Shown here piece after piece: positions 1 through 9,627 of a stretch of DNA of 64,000 nucleotides. The stretch is from Anaerococcus ihuae (GTDB lineage: Bacteria; Bacillota; Clostridia; Tissierellales; Peptoniphilaceae). A model generated the notes under the pieces. That model ran no database searches. It saw only the letters and a program-made list of their open reading frames with translations, and had not been told where the DNA came from. The stretch is taken from assembly GCF_928368155.1 (NCBI RefSeq), contig NZ_CAKMRU010000001.1, positions 626,001 to 690,000 of the forward strand, written 5' to 3'. The translations under genes and the position numbers were made by a program. The number at the start of each line of letters is the position of its first letter. The first letter of the stretch is position 1.

Positions 1-31
1 TAAGCTATATAAAAAAATAAAATAAATACAG

Positions 32-62
32 AAAAACCCAGAAATAAAATTCTGGGTTTTTA
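32..62 (-). terminator. Rho-independent terminator of the HU gene
   Basis: An inverted repeat AAAACCCAGAA / TTCTGGGTTTT with a 6-base loop is followed on the minus strand by a T-rich stretch. It lies directly downstream of the HU stop codon, so it most likely ends the HU transcript. Confidence 0.8.
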
Positions 63-77
63 TATATAATCAAATTA

Positions 78-359
78 TTATTTATTATTTACAGCTTCTT
101 TTAAAGTTTTACCTGCTTTGAAAACTGGTGCTTTTGAAGCTGGAATTTTAATAACTTCGTCAGGTTTTCTAGGGTTTCTTCCTTCTCTAGCTTTTCTGTC
201 TCTAGTTTCAAATGTACCAAATCCTACAAGTTGAACTTTTTCTTCTTTTTGAAGTGATTCTGTTACTGTTTCAATAAAAGCATTTAAAGCTCTTTCAGCT
301 TCAACTTTTTTAAGTCCACTTTTTTCTGAGATATTAACTAATAATTCTGATTTATTCAT
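78..359 (-). CDS. hup: HU family DNA-binding protein
   Basis: Small histone-like protein of 93 residues, the usual HU length, which binds and bends chromosomal DNA as a dimer. Two N-terminal helices are followed by the GFGTF turn (residues 46-50), the GRNP motif at the base of the DNA-binding arm (60-63) and the FKAGK element near the C-terminus. The start has an AGGAGG-type ribosome site a few bases upstream. It is monocistronic: it has its own strong promoter at 412-440 and a terminator immediately downstream. It follows the mfd/prsA cluster, a neighbourhood often seen in Firmicutes. The assignment is secure; whether HU has paralogs cannot be judged here. Confidence 0.97.
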   Translation of the reverse strand: MNKSELLVNISEKSGLKKVEAERALNAFIETVTESLQKEEKVQLVGFGTFETRDRKAREGRNPRKPDEVIKIPASKAPVFKAGKTLKEAVNNK

Positions 360-411
360 ATATCCTCCTTATAAATCAATCTTAATCTTATTCTGCTTAA
401 CTCTAAATTAG

Positions 412-440
412 ATTATACATAAATATTTTATTTATTTCAA
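412..440 (-). promoter_or_regulatory. Sigma-A type promoter of hup
   Basis: Minus strand: -35 TTGAAA (435-440) and a perfect -10 TATAAT (412-417) with a 17-base spacer. The predicted start near 405 gives a leader of about 45 bases ending in the HU ribosome site. Confidence 0.85.
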
Positions 441-447
441 GCATTTA

Positions 448-1350
448 TCAAATAAAAAGCTTGATATTTGAATTTTTTATAAGTTTTTCCAAATATTTAT
501 TATATTCATTCTCTAGATAAATCTCTTTTGCATCAAGCAGTAAATTCTTTTTATTTTTGTTTTCTGAATTAATCATAAAAATAATATAAGAATCTTTAAA
601 TTTAAAGACATTTCCAACAATATTTACTTTTGATAATGATGATTTTTTAAGCAAAGCATCATCTTTGTATACAAAATCTGACCTATACACATCATAATTT
701 CTAATTCTAGATTTCATTTTATTCTTGAAATCTTCAGAATTTTTAATAGATTCCCTTACTTTTATAGCTTCATTTTTATCATCAAAAATCAAACAATCAT
801 ACTTATATTTTTTTTGGAGATTTTTATTCTCCTCAAAATATTTAAGTACTTCAGTATCTTTAACATTATTATTGTTTAAAAAATAATCAAAATGTTTTTT
901 TCTGATAGAATCTTGATAGGTAATTTCATCAAACTCATCTTCACTAACACCAAATGTTTTTACATTTTCTAGTAAAGAATCTTTTGAAGAAATTTTTTCG
1001 CTAAGTTTATCAATAGCTTCTTTAGAATCATTTTTGGTAACTTTAACATTATTTTTCTTCAAATCATTTACCATTACCTGGTCCATAACAATAGAATCTA
1101 GAAGTTCAGATTCTAATTTTTTATAATTGGAATTCCCTTTTTTAGATTTTTCTTCTAAGAAATTATCACCATATTTTTTTATATAATATTTTTGGTAGTA
1201 GCTTAATTCTTTTTCAAATAACTCTTTAGAAATACCTTCATCATCCACAACAGCTACGTACTTATCTTTATCAAATTTCTTTGAACATGAAGTTAAAAAA
1301 ATACAAAAAACACTAATTATTAGAATTGCTATTTTCTTTTTGTTTTTCAT
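448..1350 (-). CDS. PrsA/SurA-like lipoprotein with a degenerate foldase domain
   Basis: 300-residue predicted lipoprotein. A basic N-terminus and hydrophobic stretch lead to the lipobox LTSC (Cys22), so it should be anchored outside the membrane. Residues 30-170 resemble the SurA/PrsA N-terminal helical domain, and a C-terminal helical region matches the upstream paralog. Between them, where that neighbour has a parvulin domain, the sequence is about the right length but lacks the GGDLGYF and HII landmarks, so isomerase activity is doubtful. Its start lies inside the 3' end of the upstream prsA (38-base overlap). The start is supported because the signal peptide begins there. I infer a chaperone-like paralog of PrsA. 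Confidence 0.75.
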   Translation of the reverse strand: MKNKKKIAILIISVFCIFLTSCSKKFDKDKYVAVVDDEGISKELFEKELSYYQKYYIKKYGDNFLEEKSKKGNSNYKKLESELLDSIVMDQVMVNDLKKNNVKVTKNDSKEAIDKLSEKISSKDSLLENVKTFGVSEDEFDEITYQDSIRKKHFDYFLNNNNVKDTEVLKYFEENKNLQKKYKYDCLIFDDKNEAIKVRESIKNSEDFKNKMKSRIRNYDVYRSDFVYKDDALLKKSSLSKVNIVGNVFKFKDSYIIFMINSENKNKKNLLLDAKEIYLENEYNKYLEKLIKNSNIKLFI

Positions 1351-2335
1351 CTTTGTTTAAATTTTCAGTTGCTTTTTTGTCCTTTTCTATATCTTTTTTT
1401 TGTGGACCATCTTCTGTAACAACTTTTGCTTTATTAAATAATTCTGTTAAATAATCAGCATATTTTTTATCATTTAACTTTTTAGATATTTCTTCTTTTA
1501 ATGCATCTGGAGAATCTTTTTTATCTTCAACTTTTATAATATGGAATCCATAAGAAGTCTTAACAGGATCAGAAATTTCACCTTTTTTCATAGCAAAAGC
1601 TTTATCTGCAAATTCTTTAACCATTTTATCTTTTGTAAAATATCCTAAATCTCCACCTTTGCTTGCATTTGCTGTATCTTTTGAATATTCTTTAGCAAGT
1701 TTTGCAAAATCTTCGCCATTATCAAGTTTTTCTTTTACTTCTTTTGCAGTATTTTCATCAGCTAATAAAATGTGACTTGCTTTAACTTGAGCTAATGTGT
1801 CTTTATTTTCGTCATAATATTTTTTAATTTCTTTTTCATCAACAGGATTCTTTTCTTCAAACCAAGCTCTATGTTTTTGATAAATTTCATCTTTTTTTAT
1901 TGTTTCTTTAAATTTATCACTGCTCATATTGTAGTCTTCAAGCATTTTATCAAATTTTTCTTGACCGCCGAACTGTTGAATGTATTGTAAAAATTTATCG
2001 TTGAGTTCCTTATCTTCAACTTTTACCTTATTTTTTTTCATATCATCTGCTATAAGTTTATCTTGAACTAACATTTGCACAATTGAAGGTTTTAGTTGTT
2101 GTTGGCTAGCAAGCATAGCAGAGTAAAAACTCATTTCATCTTTATAAGCATCTTTTGTAATTTTTTCTCCACTAACTAAGGCAACTGCATCATCAGGTAA
2201 TTTTTCACCTTTTGCACTTTCTGAAGTTTCGGTTTGATTAGAACCACTATCTTTTTTGTCCTTATCTGCATTATTTCCACAAGCACTTAAAGCAAAACTA
2301 GTTGCTAAAACCAAGGCTATTAATTTTTTATTCAT
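1313..2335 (-). CDS. prsA: Foldase lipoprotein PrsA (parvulin-type peptidyl-prolyl isomerase)
   Basis: Extracytoplasmic lipoprotein that helps exported proteins fold after secretion. It is 340 residues long with a signal peptide ending in the lipobox LSAC (Cys19). A SurA-like N-terminal helical domain (about 55-175) precedes a parvulin domain (about 183-275) with KASHILL, GGDLGYF and GFHIIKV landmarks. The C-terminal tail is rich in Lys, Glu and Asn. The start overlaps the mfd-side neighbour by four bases (ATGA), which implies translational coupling in the deoD-glmU-prs-pth-mfd-prsA operon. The family assignment is firm. Confidence 0.93.
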   Translation of the reverse strand: MNKKLIALVLATSFALSACGNNADKDKKDSGSNQTETSESAKGEKLPDDAVALVSGEKITKDAYKDEMSFYSAMLASQQQLKPSIVQMLVQDKLIADDMKKNKVKVEDKELNDKFLQYIQQFGGQEKFDKMLEDYNMSSDKFKETIKKDEIYQKHRAWFEEKNPVDEKEIKKYYDENKDTLAQVKASHILLADENTAKEVKEKLDNGEDFAKLAKEYSKDTANASKGGDLGYFTKDKMVKEFADKAFAMKKGEISDPVKTSYGFHIIKVEDKKDSPDALKEEISKKLNDKKYADYLTELFNKAKVVTEDGPQKKDIEKDKKATENLNKDEKQKENSNSNN

Positions 2336-5300
2336 TTTTTCTCCTTAACATTTTTTAAAATTTTTAATAATTCGTAACAGTCTAACAATTTTGTATTTTT
2401 ATTTGGTAATTTAAAAGACGGATTTTGAGATAAGTCAAACGAAAGCTCGCTATTATAATCCTCATTAATTTGAGATAATTGTTCAAAAGTAAATTTATTC
2501 CTATCAGGATAAGAAACTTTTATTTCATTTTTAACTTCCCTAATTTCATCAAAACCTAATTGATCAGCAAGTGATTTTATCAAAGATACATACATAAGAT
2601 TATCAACCATCAAAGGTATATCTCCATACCTATCAATTAAATCTTCAACTAATAAACTATAATCTTCTAAATTTTCAATTCGTGAAATTCTAGTGTAAAT
2701 TTGAATTTTTTGACTAGAATCTTCAATATATGAATCCGGAATATAAGCATCGACTTTTAAATCTATATATACATCATTATAATCTTTCTTATAGATTTCT
2801 TTTCCACTCGCCTTATTGATAGCTTGTTGCAAGAACTTAACATACAAATCGTATCCTATAGCTTCGACTTGACCACTTTGACTTTCGCCTAAAATATTTC
2901 CTGCTCCCCTAAGCTCTAAATCTCTCATAGCTATCTTATAACCACTACCAAAATCAGAAAAATCTTTTATAGATTTTAATCTTTTTTCACCTATTTCAGT
3001 TAATACTTTTCCTTTTGCATAAGTAAAATAAGCATAAGAAGATCTAGATGAACGACCAATTCTACCCTTTAACTGGTAAAGTTGGCTCAGTCCCATCATG
3101 TCAGAATCATAAACTATAATTGTGTTTACATTTTGTATATCCATTCCAGTTTCAATAATAGTCGTTGCTAGTAAAATATCAATTTGGCCACTTACAAAAT
3201 CTTCCATGATTTTTTCTAAACTTTTTGCAGACATTTGACCATGTGCAATTTCTATACTAGCATCAGGAATTAACTCTTTTAAATGGTTATATATTTTTTC
3301 AATATTATAAACCCTATTATATACAAAATAAACTTGTCCATCTCTATCAAGCTCTTTTTCAATTGCTCTTTTTATAATTGATTCATCATATTCTAATACA
3401 TAGGTATTTACAGGAAGCCTTCTTTCAGGAGGTTCATCTAAAGTTGACATATCTCTAATTCCTGTAAGAGACATTTGTAAAGTTCTAGGAATTGGAGTTG
3501 CAGATAAGGTAAGAACATCTATGTTTTCTTTTAGTTTTTTTAATTTATCCTTATGTCTAACACCAAATCTTTGCTCTTCATCAATTATTAATAAACCTAA
3601 ATTTTTAAATTTAATATCTTTTGATAAAAGCCTATGCGTTCCTACAATAATATCTACTTTTCCACTTTTTAGGTTTTTTATATTTTTATCTTGGTCTTTT
3701 TTACTGACAAATCTAGATAAGAGAGCACAATCGACAGGAAAATCTTTAAACCTTTCTTTCATAGTTGAAAAGTGTTGGCTAGCAAGAATTGTTGTCGGAA
3801 CAAGAAAACAAACTTGATATCCATCCATTATAGCTTTAAAAGCTGCTCTGAGTGCTACTTCCGTCTTTCCATAACCAACATCTCCACACAAAAGCCTGTC
3901 CATCGGTTTTATTTCTTCCATATCATTTTTTATTTCATCAATTGACCTATTTTGACTGTCAGTTTCCTCATAAACAAATGAATCTTCAAATTCTTTTTGC
4001 CAAGTTGTATCTTTGCTGAAAGCATGACCTTTAGCTTTTGATCTTTTTGCATAAAGTTCTACCAAATCATCCGCTATTTCATCAACCGCTTTTCTAGCTC
4101 TTTGTTTAGCTTTTTTCCATTGATTACTTCCTAGTGATGAAATTTGTGGCTTGTCCCCTTTGTTACCAATGTATTTACTCACCAAATCCATTTGATCAAC
4201 TGGAACAAATACCTTGTCATTTCCCTTATACTCAATTACAAAGTAATCTTTTTTTGTATTATTGACTTCTATTTTGGAAATTCCCTTATAAATTCCTATT
4301 CCGTTATTTTCATGAACAACATAATCTCCAATTTCAATGTCAGAATAATTTATTATATCCTTTGCACTAACAGGTTTCTTGGTCTTTTTTCTATTTCTAT
4401 GCTTTTCTTTTCCAAAAATATCCCTATGGGAATATAAATTTATTTTAAAATCTGTAAAAATATAGCCTCTTGATATTGAATTTTCGGCTAAAATAATATT
4501 GTTCTTATTTAAATCACTATCAAGACCAAGTGCATATCTATTTATGTTATTTTCATTGAATATATCCTTAATATTTGTAAGTGATTTTTCATCAGATGCA
4601 AAAATAAGAGCTTTTTCATTGTTTTTTATGATTGATTTTATATTTAAAACAAAATTTTCTATATTTTTATTGAAATTTTCCTGTTCAATAGATTTTAATT
4701 CTATGATTTTTCTTGCCTTAATCAGATTATTATTTTTTAAAAGAGATGAAGAATTTATTATTGGATAAGATTTTATATTTGTAAAAATTTCTTTGATATC
4801 TAATTTTATATTTTTAAACGATGAAAAAACTTCCTCATTTTCCATCTGACTAGTTAGATCTAGATCTAATTTTTCCTTATAATCTTTGAAATTATCTATT
4901 GACCTATTTAAATCTTGAAAAATAAATAATGAATCCTTATCAATATAATTAAAAAAACTATCAAAATTGTTTTTTCGATAAGGAGTAATCAAATCATCAT
5001 TTGCTATATATAAGCTATCTTTAAGATAAGAAATAATTTGCCTATATTTATCTTTTAATTTTACAAGTTTCTCATCATTAGATATTGCAGATAAATCATT
5101 TTCAATTTCCTTAATTACATTATCATAATCATTCTTATCATAAATTAATTCTTTTGTAGGTCTTACTATGATTTCATCTATATTTTCTAATGATCTTTGT
5201 GTATCTTTATCAAAAAATCTAATAGAATCAATTTCTGTATCAAATAGCTCTATCCTAATTGGATTATCATATTCAATTGGCCAGAAATCTATGATTGATC

Positions 5301-5826
5301 CTCTAATTGAAAATTCTCCCTTAGACTCAACCAATTTTGAAAAATCATAATTTAATTCAATAAATGACTCTTTTATTTTCCTTAAATCAATTTCACTTTC
5401 TATATCAATTTTAAAAGATTTATTTTCAAATATTTTTTTTGGTGTTAATTTATTTCTAAGTCCATCTAAACTTGTAGTTATAATAAATTTCTCACCATTA
5501 ATAAGTCTAATTAAAACTTCTAATCTTTTTATTTCATTGTTTTTTTCAAGATTTTTAATATTATAATAATTTATTTCAGTTGATGGAAAATACATGCATG
5601 TATCTTCTACAAAAGAATTAATATCATCACACATAAGCTTGGCTTTTTTTTCATTTTCACAAATTATAACCAAACTTTTTTTAGTATAATGAAAAATCGT
5701 CTCATATATATGAGATTTACTTTCATCAGTCAATCCATGTAAAAAAATAGGAGATAAATTTTTATAATTTTCTATAATTTCTTTTACTTGACCAATATTA
5801 TAAATTTCATTAATAAGACTATTCAT
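2332..5826 (-). CDS. mfd: Transcription-repair coupling factor Mfd
   Basis: Large ATP-dependent translocase that removes stalled RNA polymerase and recruits UvrA to lesions. It is about 1164 residues. UvrB-like domains at the N-terminus are followed by the RNA-polymerase-interacting CarD-like module (near residue 495, VVHENNGIGIYKG) and a RecG-type helicase. The helicase has Walker A GDVGYGKTE near 647 and the DEEQ box near 748. A C-terminal TRCF domain completes it. An upstream in-frame TTG at 5835 exists, but the ATG at 5826 is the simpler start and overlaps the pth stop by eight bases. pth-mfd adjacency is typical of Firmicutes. Confidence 0.96.
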   Translation of the reverse strand: MNSLINEIYNIGQVKEIIENYKNLSPIFLHGLTDESKSHIYETIFHYTKKSLVIICENEKKAKLMCDDINSFVEDTCMYFPSTEINYYNIKNLEKNNEIKRLEVLIRLINGEKFIITTSLDGLRNKLTPKKIFENKSFKIDIESEIDLRKIKESFIELNYDFSKLVESKGEFSIRGSIIDFWPIEYDNPIRIELFDTEIDSIRFFDKDTQRSLENIDEIIVRPTKELIYDKNDYDNVIKEIENDLSAISNDEKLVKLKDKYRQIISYLKDSLYIANDDLITPYRKNNFDSFFNYIDKDSLFIFQDLNRSIDNFKDYKEKLDLDLTSQMENEEVFSSFKNIKLDIKEIFTNIKSYPIINSSSLLKNNNLIKARKIIELKSIEQENFNKNIENFVLNIKSIIKNNEKALIFASDEKSLTNIKDIFNENNINRYALGLDSDLNKNNIILAENSISRGYIFTDFKINLYSHRDIFGKEKHRNRKKTKKPVSAKDIINYSDIEIGDYVVHENNGIGIYKGISKIEVNNTKKDYFVIEYKGNDKVFVPVDQMDLVSKYIGNKGDKPQISSLGSNQWKKAKQRARKAVDEIADDLVELYAKRSKAKGHAFSKDTTWQKEFEDSFVYEETDSQNRSIDEIKNDMEEIKPMDRLLCGDVGYGKTEVALRAAFKAIMDGYQVCFLVPTTILASQHFSTMKERFKDFPVDCALLSRFVSKKDQDKNIKNLKSGKVDIIVGTHRLLSKDIKFKNLGLLIIDEEQRFGVRHKDKLKKLKENIDVLTLSATPIPRTLQMSLTGIRDMSTLDEPPERRLPVNTYVLEYDESIIKRAIEKELDRDGQVYFVYNRVYNIEKIYNHLKELIPDASIEIAHGQMSAKSLEKIMEDFVSGQIDILLATTIIETGMDIQNVNTIIVYDSDMMGLSQLYQLKGRIGRSSRSSYAYFTYAKGKVLTEIGEKRLKSIKDFSDFGSGYKIAMRDLELRGAGNILGESQSGQVEAIGYDLYVKFLQQAINKASGKEIYKKDYNDVYIDLKVDAYIPDSYIEDSSQKIQIYTRISRIENLEDYSLLVEDLIDRYGDIPLMVDNLMYVSLIKSLADQLGFDEIREVKNEIKVSYPDRNKFTFEQLSQINEDYNSELSFDLSQNPSFKLPNKNTKLLDCYELLKILKNVKEKK

Positions 5827-6403
5827 TATCTTCAACTAACCTTTTAGAATTATACATACTCATGGTTTTATCTATTCCTTCTTCTAAAATCATCTCAATT
5901 GATTCTCCTACAAGCATTATTTCTTCTTCTAGGATTTTTGCTTCGTTTTTTGAAAATCCACTCAAAACAAAATTAGCTAGATCCATATAAGATGGTTTTT
6001 TTCCAACTGCAACTTTTATTCTTGGAAAATCATCAAATTCTAAATTATAAATTATTGACTTCATTCCATTGTGAGTCCCAGCTGAGCCTTTTTTTCTAAT
6101 TCTAATACTTCCAAAATCAATATCTATATCATCATAGATAACTATGAGCTTATCGTGTTCAAAATCAAAATATTTGTATATTTCTCTTATAGCTTCTCCT
6201 GAATTATTCATATAAGTTTGAGGTTTTACAAGCATAACTTTATGGCCAGAAATTACTCCCTGGCCAATCAAAGATTTAAATTTAATTTTTCTTACATCTA
6301 TACTATATTTTCTAGCTAAATAATCTATACTTATAAAGCCAGCATTATGTCTTGTATTCTCATACTGTATACCAGGATTACCCAAGCCTACAATATAATA
6401 CAT
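5819..6403 (-). CDS. pth: Peptidyl-tRNA hydrolase
   Basis: Recycles peptidyl-tRNA released from stalled ribosomes by cleaving the ester bond. It has 194 residues, normal for bacterial Pth. The signature GLGNPG (residues 6-11) is followed by the catalytic His19 in NTRHNAGF, the YMNNSGEA motif, the acidic DDIDI stretch and GTHNGMKS. It lies between prs and mfd with only a 2-base gap to prs, so it should be cotranscribed with both. Confidence 0.96.
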   Translation of the reverse strand: MYYIVGLGNPGIQYENTRHNAGFISIDYLARKYSIDVRKIKFKSLIGQGVISGHKVMLVKPQTYMNNSGEAIREIYKYFDFEHDKLIVIYDDIDIDFGSIRIRKKGSAGTHNGMKSIIYNLEFDDFPRIKVAVGKKPSYMDLANFVLSGFSKNEAKILEEEIMLVGESIEMILEEGIDKTMSMYNSKRLVEDNE

Positions 6404-6405
6404 AT

Positions 6406-7392
6406 CTATTTACCATCCTCAAATAAACCACTTATTGATTCGTAAGTGTTAATTCTATTGATAGCTTCTGCTAATAAAGGAGCTATTGATATTTGCTTTA
6501 TTTTATCAATTTTCTTTTCTTCTGGTAATTTTATTGTATCTGTTATTATTACTTCTTTTACACAAGAATTTTCTAAGTTTTGACAAGCATTAGCACTCAA
6601 TACACCGTGAGTTGCTGCTATTGAAACTTCTTTTGCTCCGTGTTCTTTTAGATAATTCGCTGCATTACAAATTGTTCCGGCAGTGTCAATCATATCGTCA
6701 ACAAGGATACAGTGTTTACCTTCAAAATCACCTATAACATTCATAACCTCAGATACATTTGGTTTTGGACGTCTTTTTTCAATAATCGCTATTGTTAATT
6801 TTAAATAATCAGCAAAGCTCCTTGCTCTTGTAACTCCACCCAAGTCAGGGCTTACAACTACATATTCATCTGGTTTATTATAAGCTTTTTCTTTAAAATA
6901 AGATGATAGTAATCTGATTGCAGTGAAATGATCAAGTGGTATGTCAAAATAACCTTGAATTTGTCCAGCATGAAGATCCATTGTAATAACCCTATCAGCA
7001 CCTGAAACTGTTATTAAATTTGCTACAAGTTTTGCACTAATTGGCTCTCTTCCCCTTGTTTTTCTGTCTTGTCTTGCATATCCATAATATGGAACTACAA
7101 CATTCACATATCTTGCAGAAGCCCTTTTGCAAGCATCTGTCATGATTAGTAATTCCATCAAATTATCATTTGTAGGATAAGAAGTAGGTTGAATTATATA
7201 AACATCTTTTCCTCTTACAGCTTCATTTATTTTTACATTTATTTCACTATCTGCAAATTTTTTAACTTCAACTTTTCCTAATTCTATCCCTAAAGATTTT
7301 GCTACAGCTTCAGCCAAATCTGGATTTGAATTTCCTGCAAATACTATCAACTCGCCTCTTGTAATATGTGATGAACTTGAACATTCACTCAT
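6406..7392 (-). CDS. prs: Ribose-phosphate pyrophosphokinase (PRPP synthetase)
   Basis: Makes PRPP from ribose 5-phosphate and ATP, feeding purine, pyrimidine, NAD and amino-acid synthesis in the cytosol. It has 328 residues. Visible landmarks are the N-terminal [10 protein letters not shown] segment, the HAGQIQGYF flexible region, and the PRPP-binding loop DDMIDTAGT near residue 230. These fit class I enzymes. It follows glmU after 2 bases, the conserved glmU-prs pair of Gram-positive genomes. The ribosome site AAAGGAG lies about 12 bases before the ATG, slightly far. Confidence 0.96.
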   Translation of the reverse strand: MSECSSSSHITRGELIVFAGNSNPDLAEAVAKSLGIELGKVEVKKFADSEINVKINEAVRGKDVYIIQPTSYPTNDNLMELLIMTDACKRASARYVNVVVPYYGYARQDRKTRGREPISAKLVANLITVSGADRVITMDLHAGQIQGYFDIPLDHFTAIRLLSSYFKEKAYNKPDEYVVVSPDLGGVTRARSFADYLKLTIAIIEKRRPKPNVSEVMNVIGDFEGKHCILVDDMIDTAGTICNAANYLKEHGAKEVSIAATHGVLSANACQNLENSCVKEVIITDTIKLPEEKKIDKIKQISIAPLLAEAINRINTYESISGLFEDGK

Positions 7393-7394
7393 TT

Positions 7395-8786
7395 TTATTT
7401 TTGCTCCTTTAACTTTTCTAAATCTCTTTTTTTCTTTTTCTCAACATAACCCGGTATATTTTTTTGATCAGCTCTTTCTATTGAGAGGACTCCCTCTTCA
7501 ACATCTTTTGTAATCGTTGAGCCTGCTGCAATATAGCCTTCTTTTTTAACATGAACTGGTGCCACAATATTTGAATTTGATCCTATAAATGCCCCATCTT
7601 CTACTTTTGATCTGTGTTTAAATTTACCATCGTAATTTACAAAAATTACTCCACAACCAACATTTATATCTTTTCCAAGATCACTATCCCCAATGTAAGC
7701 TAAATGTCCAGCTTTTGTATTGTCATCAACATTAGCATTTTTAACTTCTACAAAATTTCCTATATGAACATTTTTACCTAATTTGGCTTTTGGTCTTAGA
7801 TGTGAAAATGGTCCTATATCAGTTTTTTCATCAACAAAAGATTTTTCGATTACAGAATTGTCAATTTTTACATTATTTTTTATAATAGAATCCTCAATCC
7901 TTGATGAACCTTCTATTATACAATTTTCTCCAATTTCTGTAATTCCCAAAATTTTGCAAGGCCCAGAAATTATAGTATCTTTTCCAATTTTTACTCCCAT
8001 TTCAATATCTACTATACTAGGATTTTCAATTATTACACCATTTAGCATATGATAATCATTTATTCTTTCTCTCAATAATTTAGCAGCATTAGCTAACTCT
8101 TTTTTATTATTAATTCCGTAAAATTGATCTGGATTATCAGCTCGATAAGCTTCTACTTTTTTCCCATCTTTAATTAAAATTTCTATGCAATCTGTTAGAT
8201 AATATTCATTTGATTTGTTATTAGTATCTATTTTTTTCAAGGAATTTTTTAAATCTTCTCCTTTAAAAGCATAAATACCTACATTAATTTCATTTACCAA
8301 TCTTTCATCTTCACTTGCATCTTTTTCTTCAACTATTTTTAGAAAATTTTCATTTTCTCTAATTATTCTTCCATATCCTTTTGGATTTTCAATATTAGTT
8401 GACATAACTGTTAGGTTATTATTATTTTCTTTATGAAAATTAATAAAATCTTCAAGTGAATTTTTTGTAATTAGTGGGATATCTCCATTTAAAATCAAAC
8501 AATCATCAGCATCATCAATTAAATCTATAGCCATGCTAACAGCGTAAGCTGTTCCATAAGGAAAATCATCTCCTATTTTTTGTTCCTTTATTTCAAGTTC
8601 AGGATATTTTTTCTTCAATAAATCTTTATTTTTTCCACCAATAATTATAGTTTTTGAATTTTTGAAATCACATGCATCAACAATGTAGGAAATTATTTCT
8701 CTATTTAAAATTTTAGTCATTACTTTTGAAGTACTAGATTTCATCCTAGTTCCTTCGCCTGCTGCAAGTATTATATTTTTTAACAT
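7395..8786 (-). CDS. glmU: Bifunctional GlmU (GlcN-1-P acetyltransferase / GlcNAc-1-P uridyltransferase)
   Basis: Makes UDP-GlcNAc, the precursor of peptidoglycan, in two reactions. The N-terminal half has the nucleotidyltransferase motif LAAGEGTRM. The C-terminal half is a left-handed beta-helix with hexapeptide repeats (roughly residues 250-430) and the acetyl-transfer region HLRPKAKLG. It is about 463 residues, normal for the family. An in-frame TTG lies one codon upstream, but the ATG at 8786 is well spaced from GGAG and preferred. It is followed directly by prs. Confidence 0.96.
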   Translation of the reverse strand: MLKNIILAAGEGTRMKSSTSKVMTKILNREIISYIVDACDFKNSKTIIIGGKNKDLLKKKYPELEIKEQKIGDDFPYGTAYAVSMAIDLIDDADDCLILNGDIPLITKNSLEDFINFHKENNNNLTVMSTNIENPKGYGRIIRENENFLKIVEEKDASEDERLVNEINVGIYAFKGEDLKNSLKKIDTNNKSNEYYLTDCIEILIKDGKKVEAYRADNPDQFYGINNKKELANAAKLLRERINDYHMLNGVIIENPSIVDIEMGVKIGKDTIISGPCKILGITEIGENCIIEGSSRIEDSIIKNNVKIDNSVIEKSFVDEKTDIGPFSHLRPKAKLGKNVHIGNFVEVKNANVDDNTKAGHLAYIGDSDLGKDINVGCGVIFVNYDGKFKHRSKVEDGAFIGSNSNIVAPVHVKKEGYIAAGSTITKDVEEGVLSIERADQKNIPGYVEKKKKRDLEKLKEQK

Positions 8787-8795
8787 CAAATCTCC

Positions 8796-9515
8796 TTATT
8801 CTGGTGCAACTTCTAGGGCTAGTTTCATCATTTGAGTATAAGCGTTTTGTCTATTTTCTGCGCTGTCAGCTTCGTTTGAAACCAAAGAATCAGAAATAGT
8901 GAAAATTCCCAAGGCCTTTTTTCCGTATTTTCTTGCTAGAGTAAATAGGCCATAGGATTCCATTTCAACACACAAAACTCCATATCTTTGCAAATTTTCA
9001 AAAACTTTTGGGTCCATTTCACTATAAAATTGATCTGATGAATGAACTTGACCACAATGAGTTGTATAACCTAATTCTTGACTTTTTTTATAAGCTTCAA
9101 GCAACAAAGCAAAATCTGGTGTTGGTGAAAAATTTATATTTCCAAATAAATTATCATTAATTGATGATTCGCTACAAGCACTTGTTGCAAGAACTATATC
9201 ATGTAATTTTATATTTTCTTGCATGCTTCCTGCACTTCCAACTCTAATAATTGTATCAACATCATAGAAATTAAATAATTCATTAAAATAAATCATAGAT
9301 GATGGAATTCCCATTCCACTTCCCATTACTGAAACTTTTTTTCCATTATAAAAACCAGTGTATCCTAACATTCCCCTTGTCTCAGTAAATTGTTTTACAT
9401 CTTCTAGGAAATTTTCAGCTATATACTTAGCTCTTAATGGATCTCCTGGCATCAAAACTGTACTTGCTATTTCGTCTTTACTTTTTGCTGAAATATGCGG
9501 TGTTGGTATAGTCAT
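8796..9515 (-). CDS. deoD: Purine-nucleoside phosphorylase, DeoD type
   Basis: Reversibly phosphorolyses purine nucleosides to the base and (deoxy)ribose 1-phosphate in salvage. It is about 239 residues, the size of hexameric DeoD enzymes. Landmarks are the N-terminal TPHISA, MPGDPLRAK, MGIPSS, RVGSAGS, VEMESYGL and the late SDS motif carrying the general-acid Asp. A GTG at 9521 is possible, but the ATG at 9515 sits five bases after AAGGAG and is preferred. It heads the glmU-prs-pth-mfd gene run, after the tkt terminator. Confidence 0.94.
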   Translation of the reverse strand: MTIPTPHISAKSKDEIASTVLMPGDPLRAKYIAENFLEDVKQFTETRGMLGYTGFYNGKKVSVMGSGMGIPSSMIYFNELFNFYDVDTIIRVGSAGSMQENIKLHDIVLATSACSESSINDNLFGNINFSPTPDFALLLEAYKKSQELGYTTHCGQVHSSDQFYSEMDPKVFENLQRYGVLCVEMESYGLFTLARKYGKKALGIFTISDSLVSNEADSAENRQNAYTQMMKLALEVAPE

Positions 9516-9580
9516 AGTCACTCCTTTTTAAATATTTCTAATAATATAATATCACTTTTTAAAATTTTTTAAAAATAAAA

Positions 9581-9623
9581 TGGGCTGTTACAAACTTATA
9601 TGATAAATTTGTAACAGCCTTAT
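9581..9623 (-). terminator. Terminator downstream of tkt
   Basis: A 12-bp perfect inverted repeat GGCTGTTACAAA / TTTGTAACAGCC with a 13-base loop is followed on the minus strand by a T-rich run (TTTTATTTTTA). It separates the rpiB-tkt transcript from deoD. Confidence 0.88.
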
Positions 9624-9627
9624 AAAT

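Noticed and set aside
9581-9623. A GTTACAA palindrome as an operator related to the one at 31583-31602
   Set aside because: Here it is a 12-bp stem with a T-run just after tkt, so a terminator explains it; the shared core is short.
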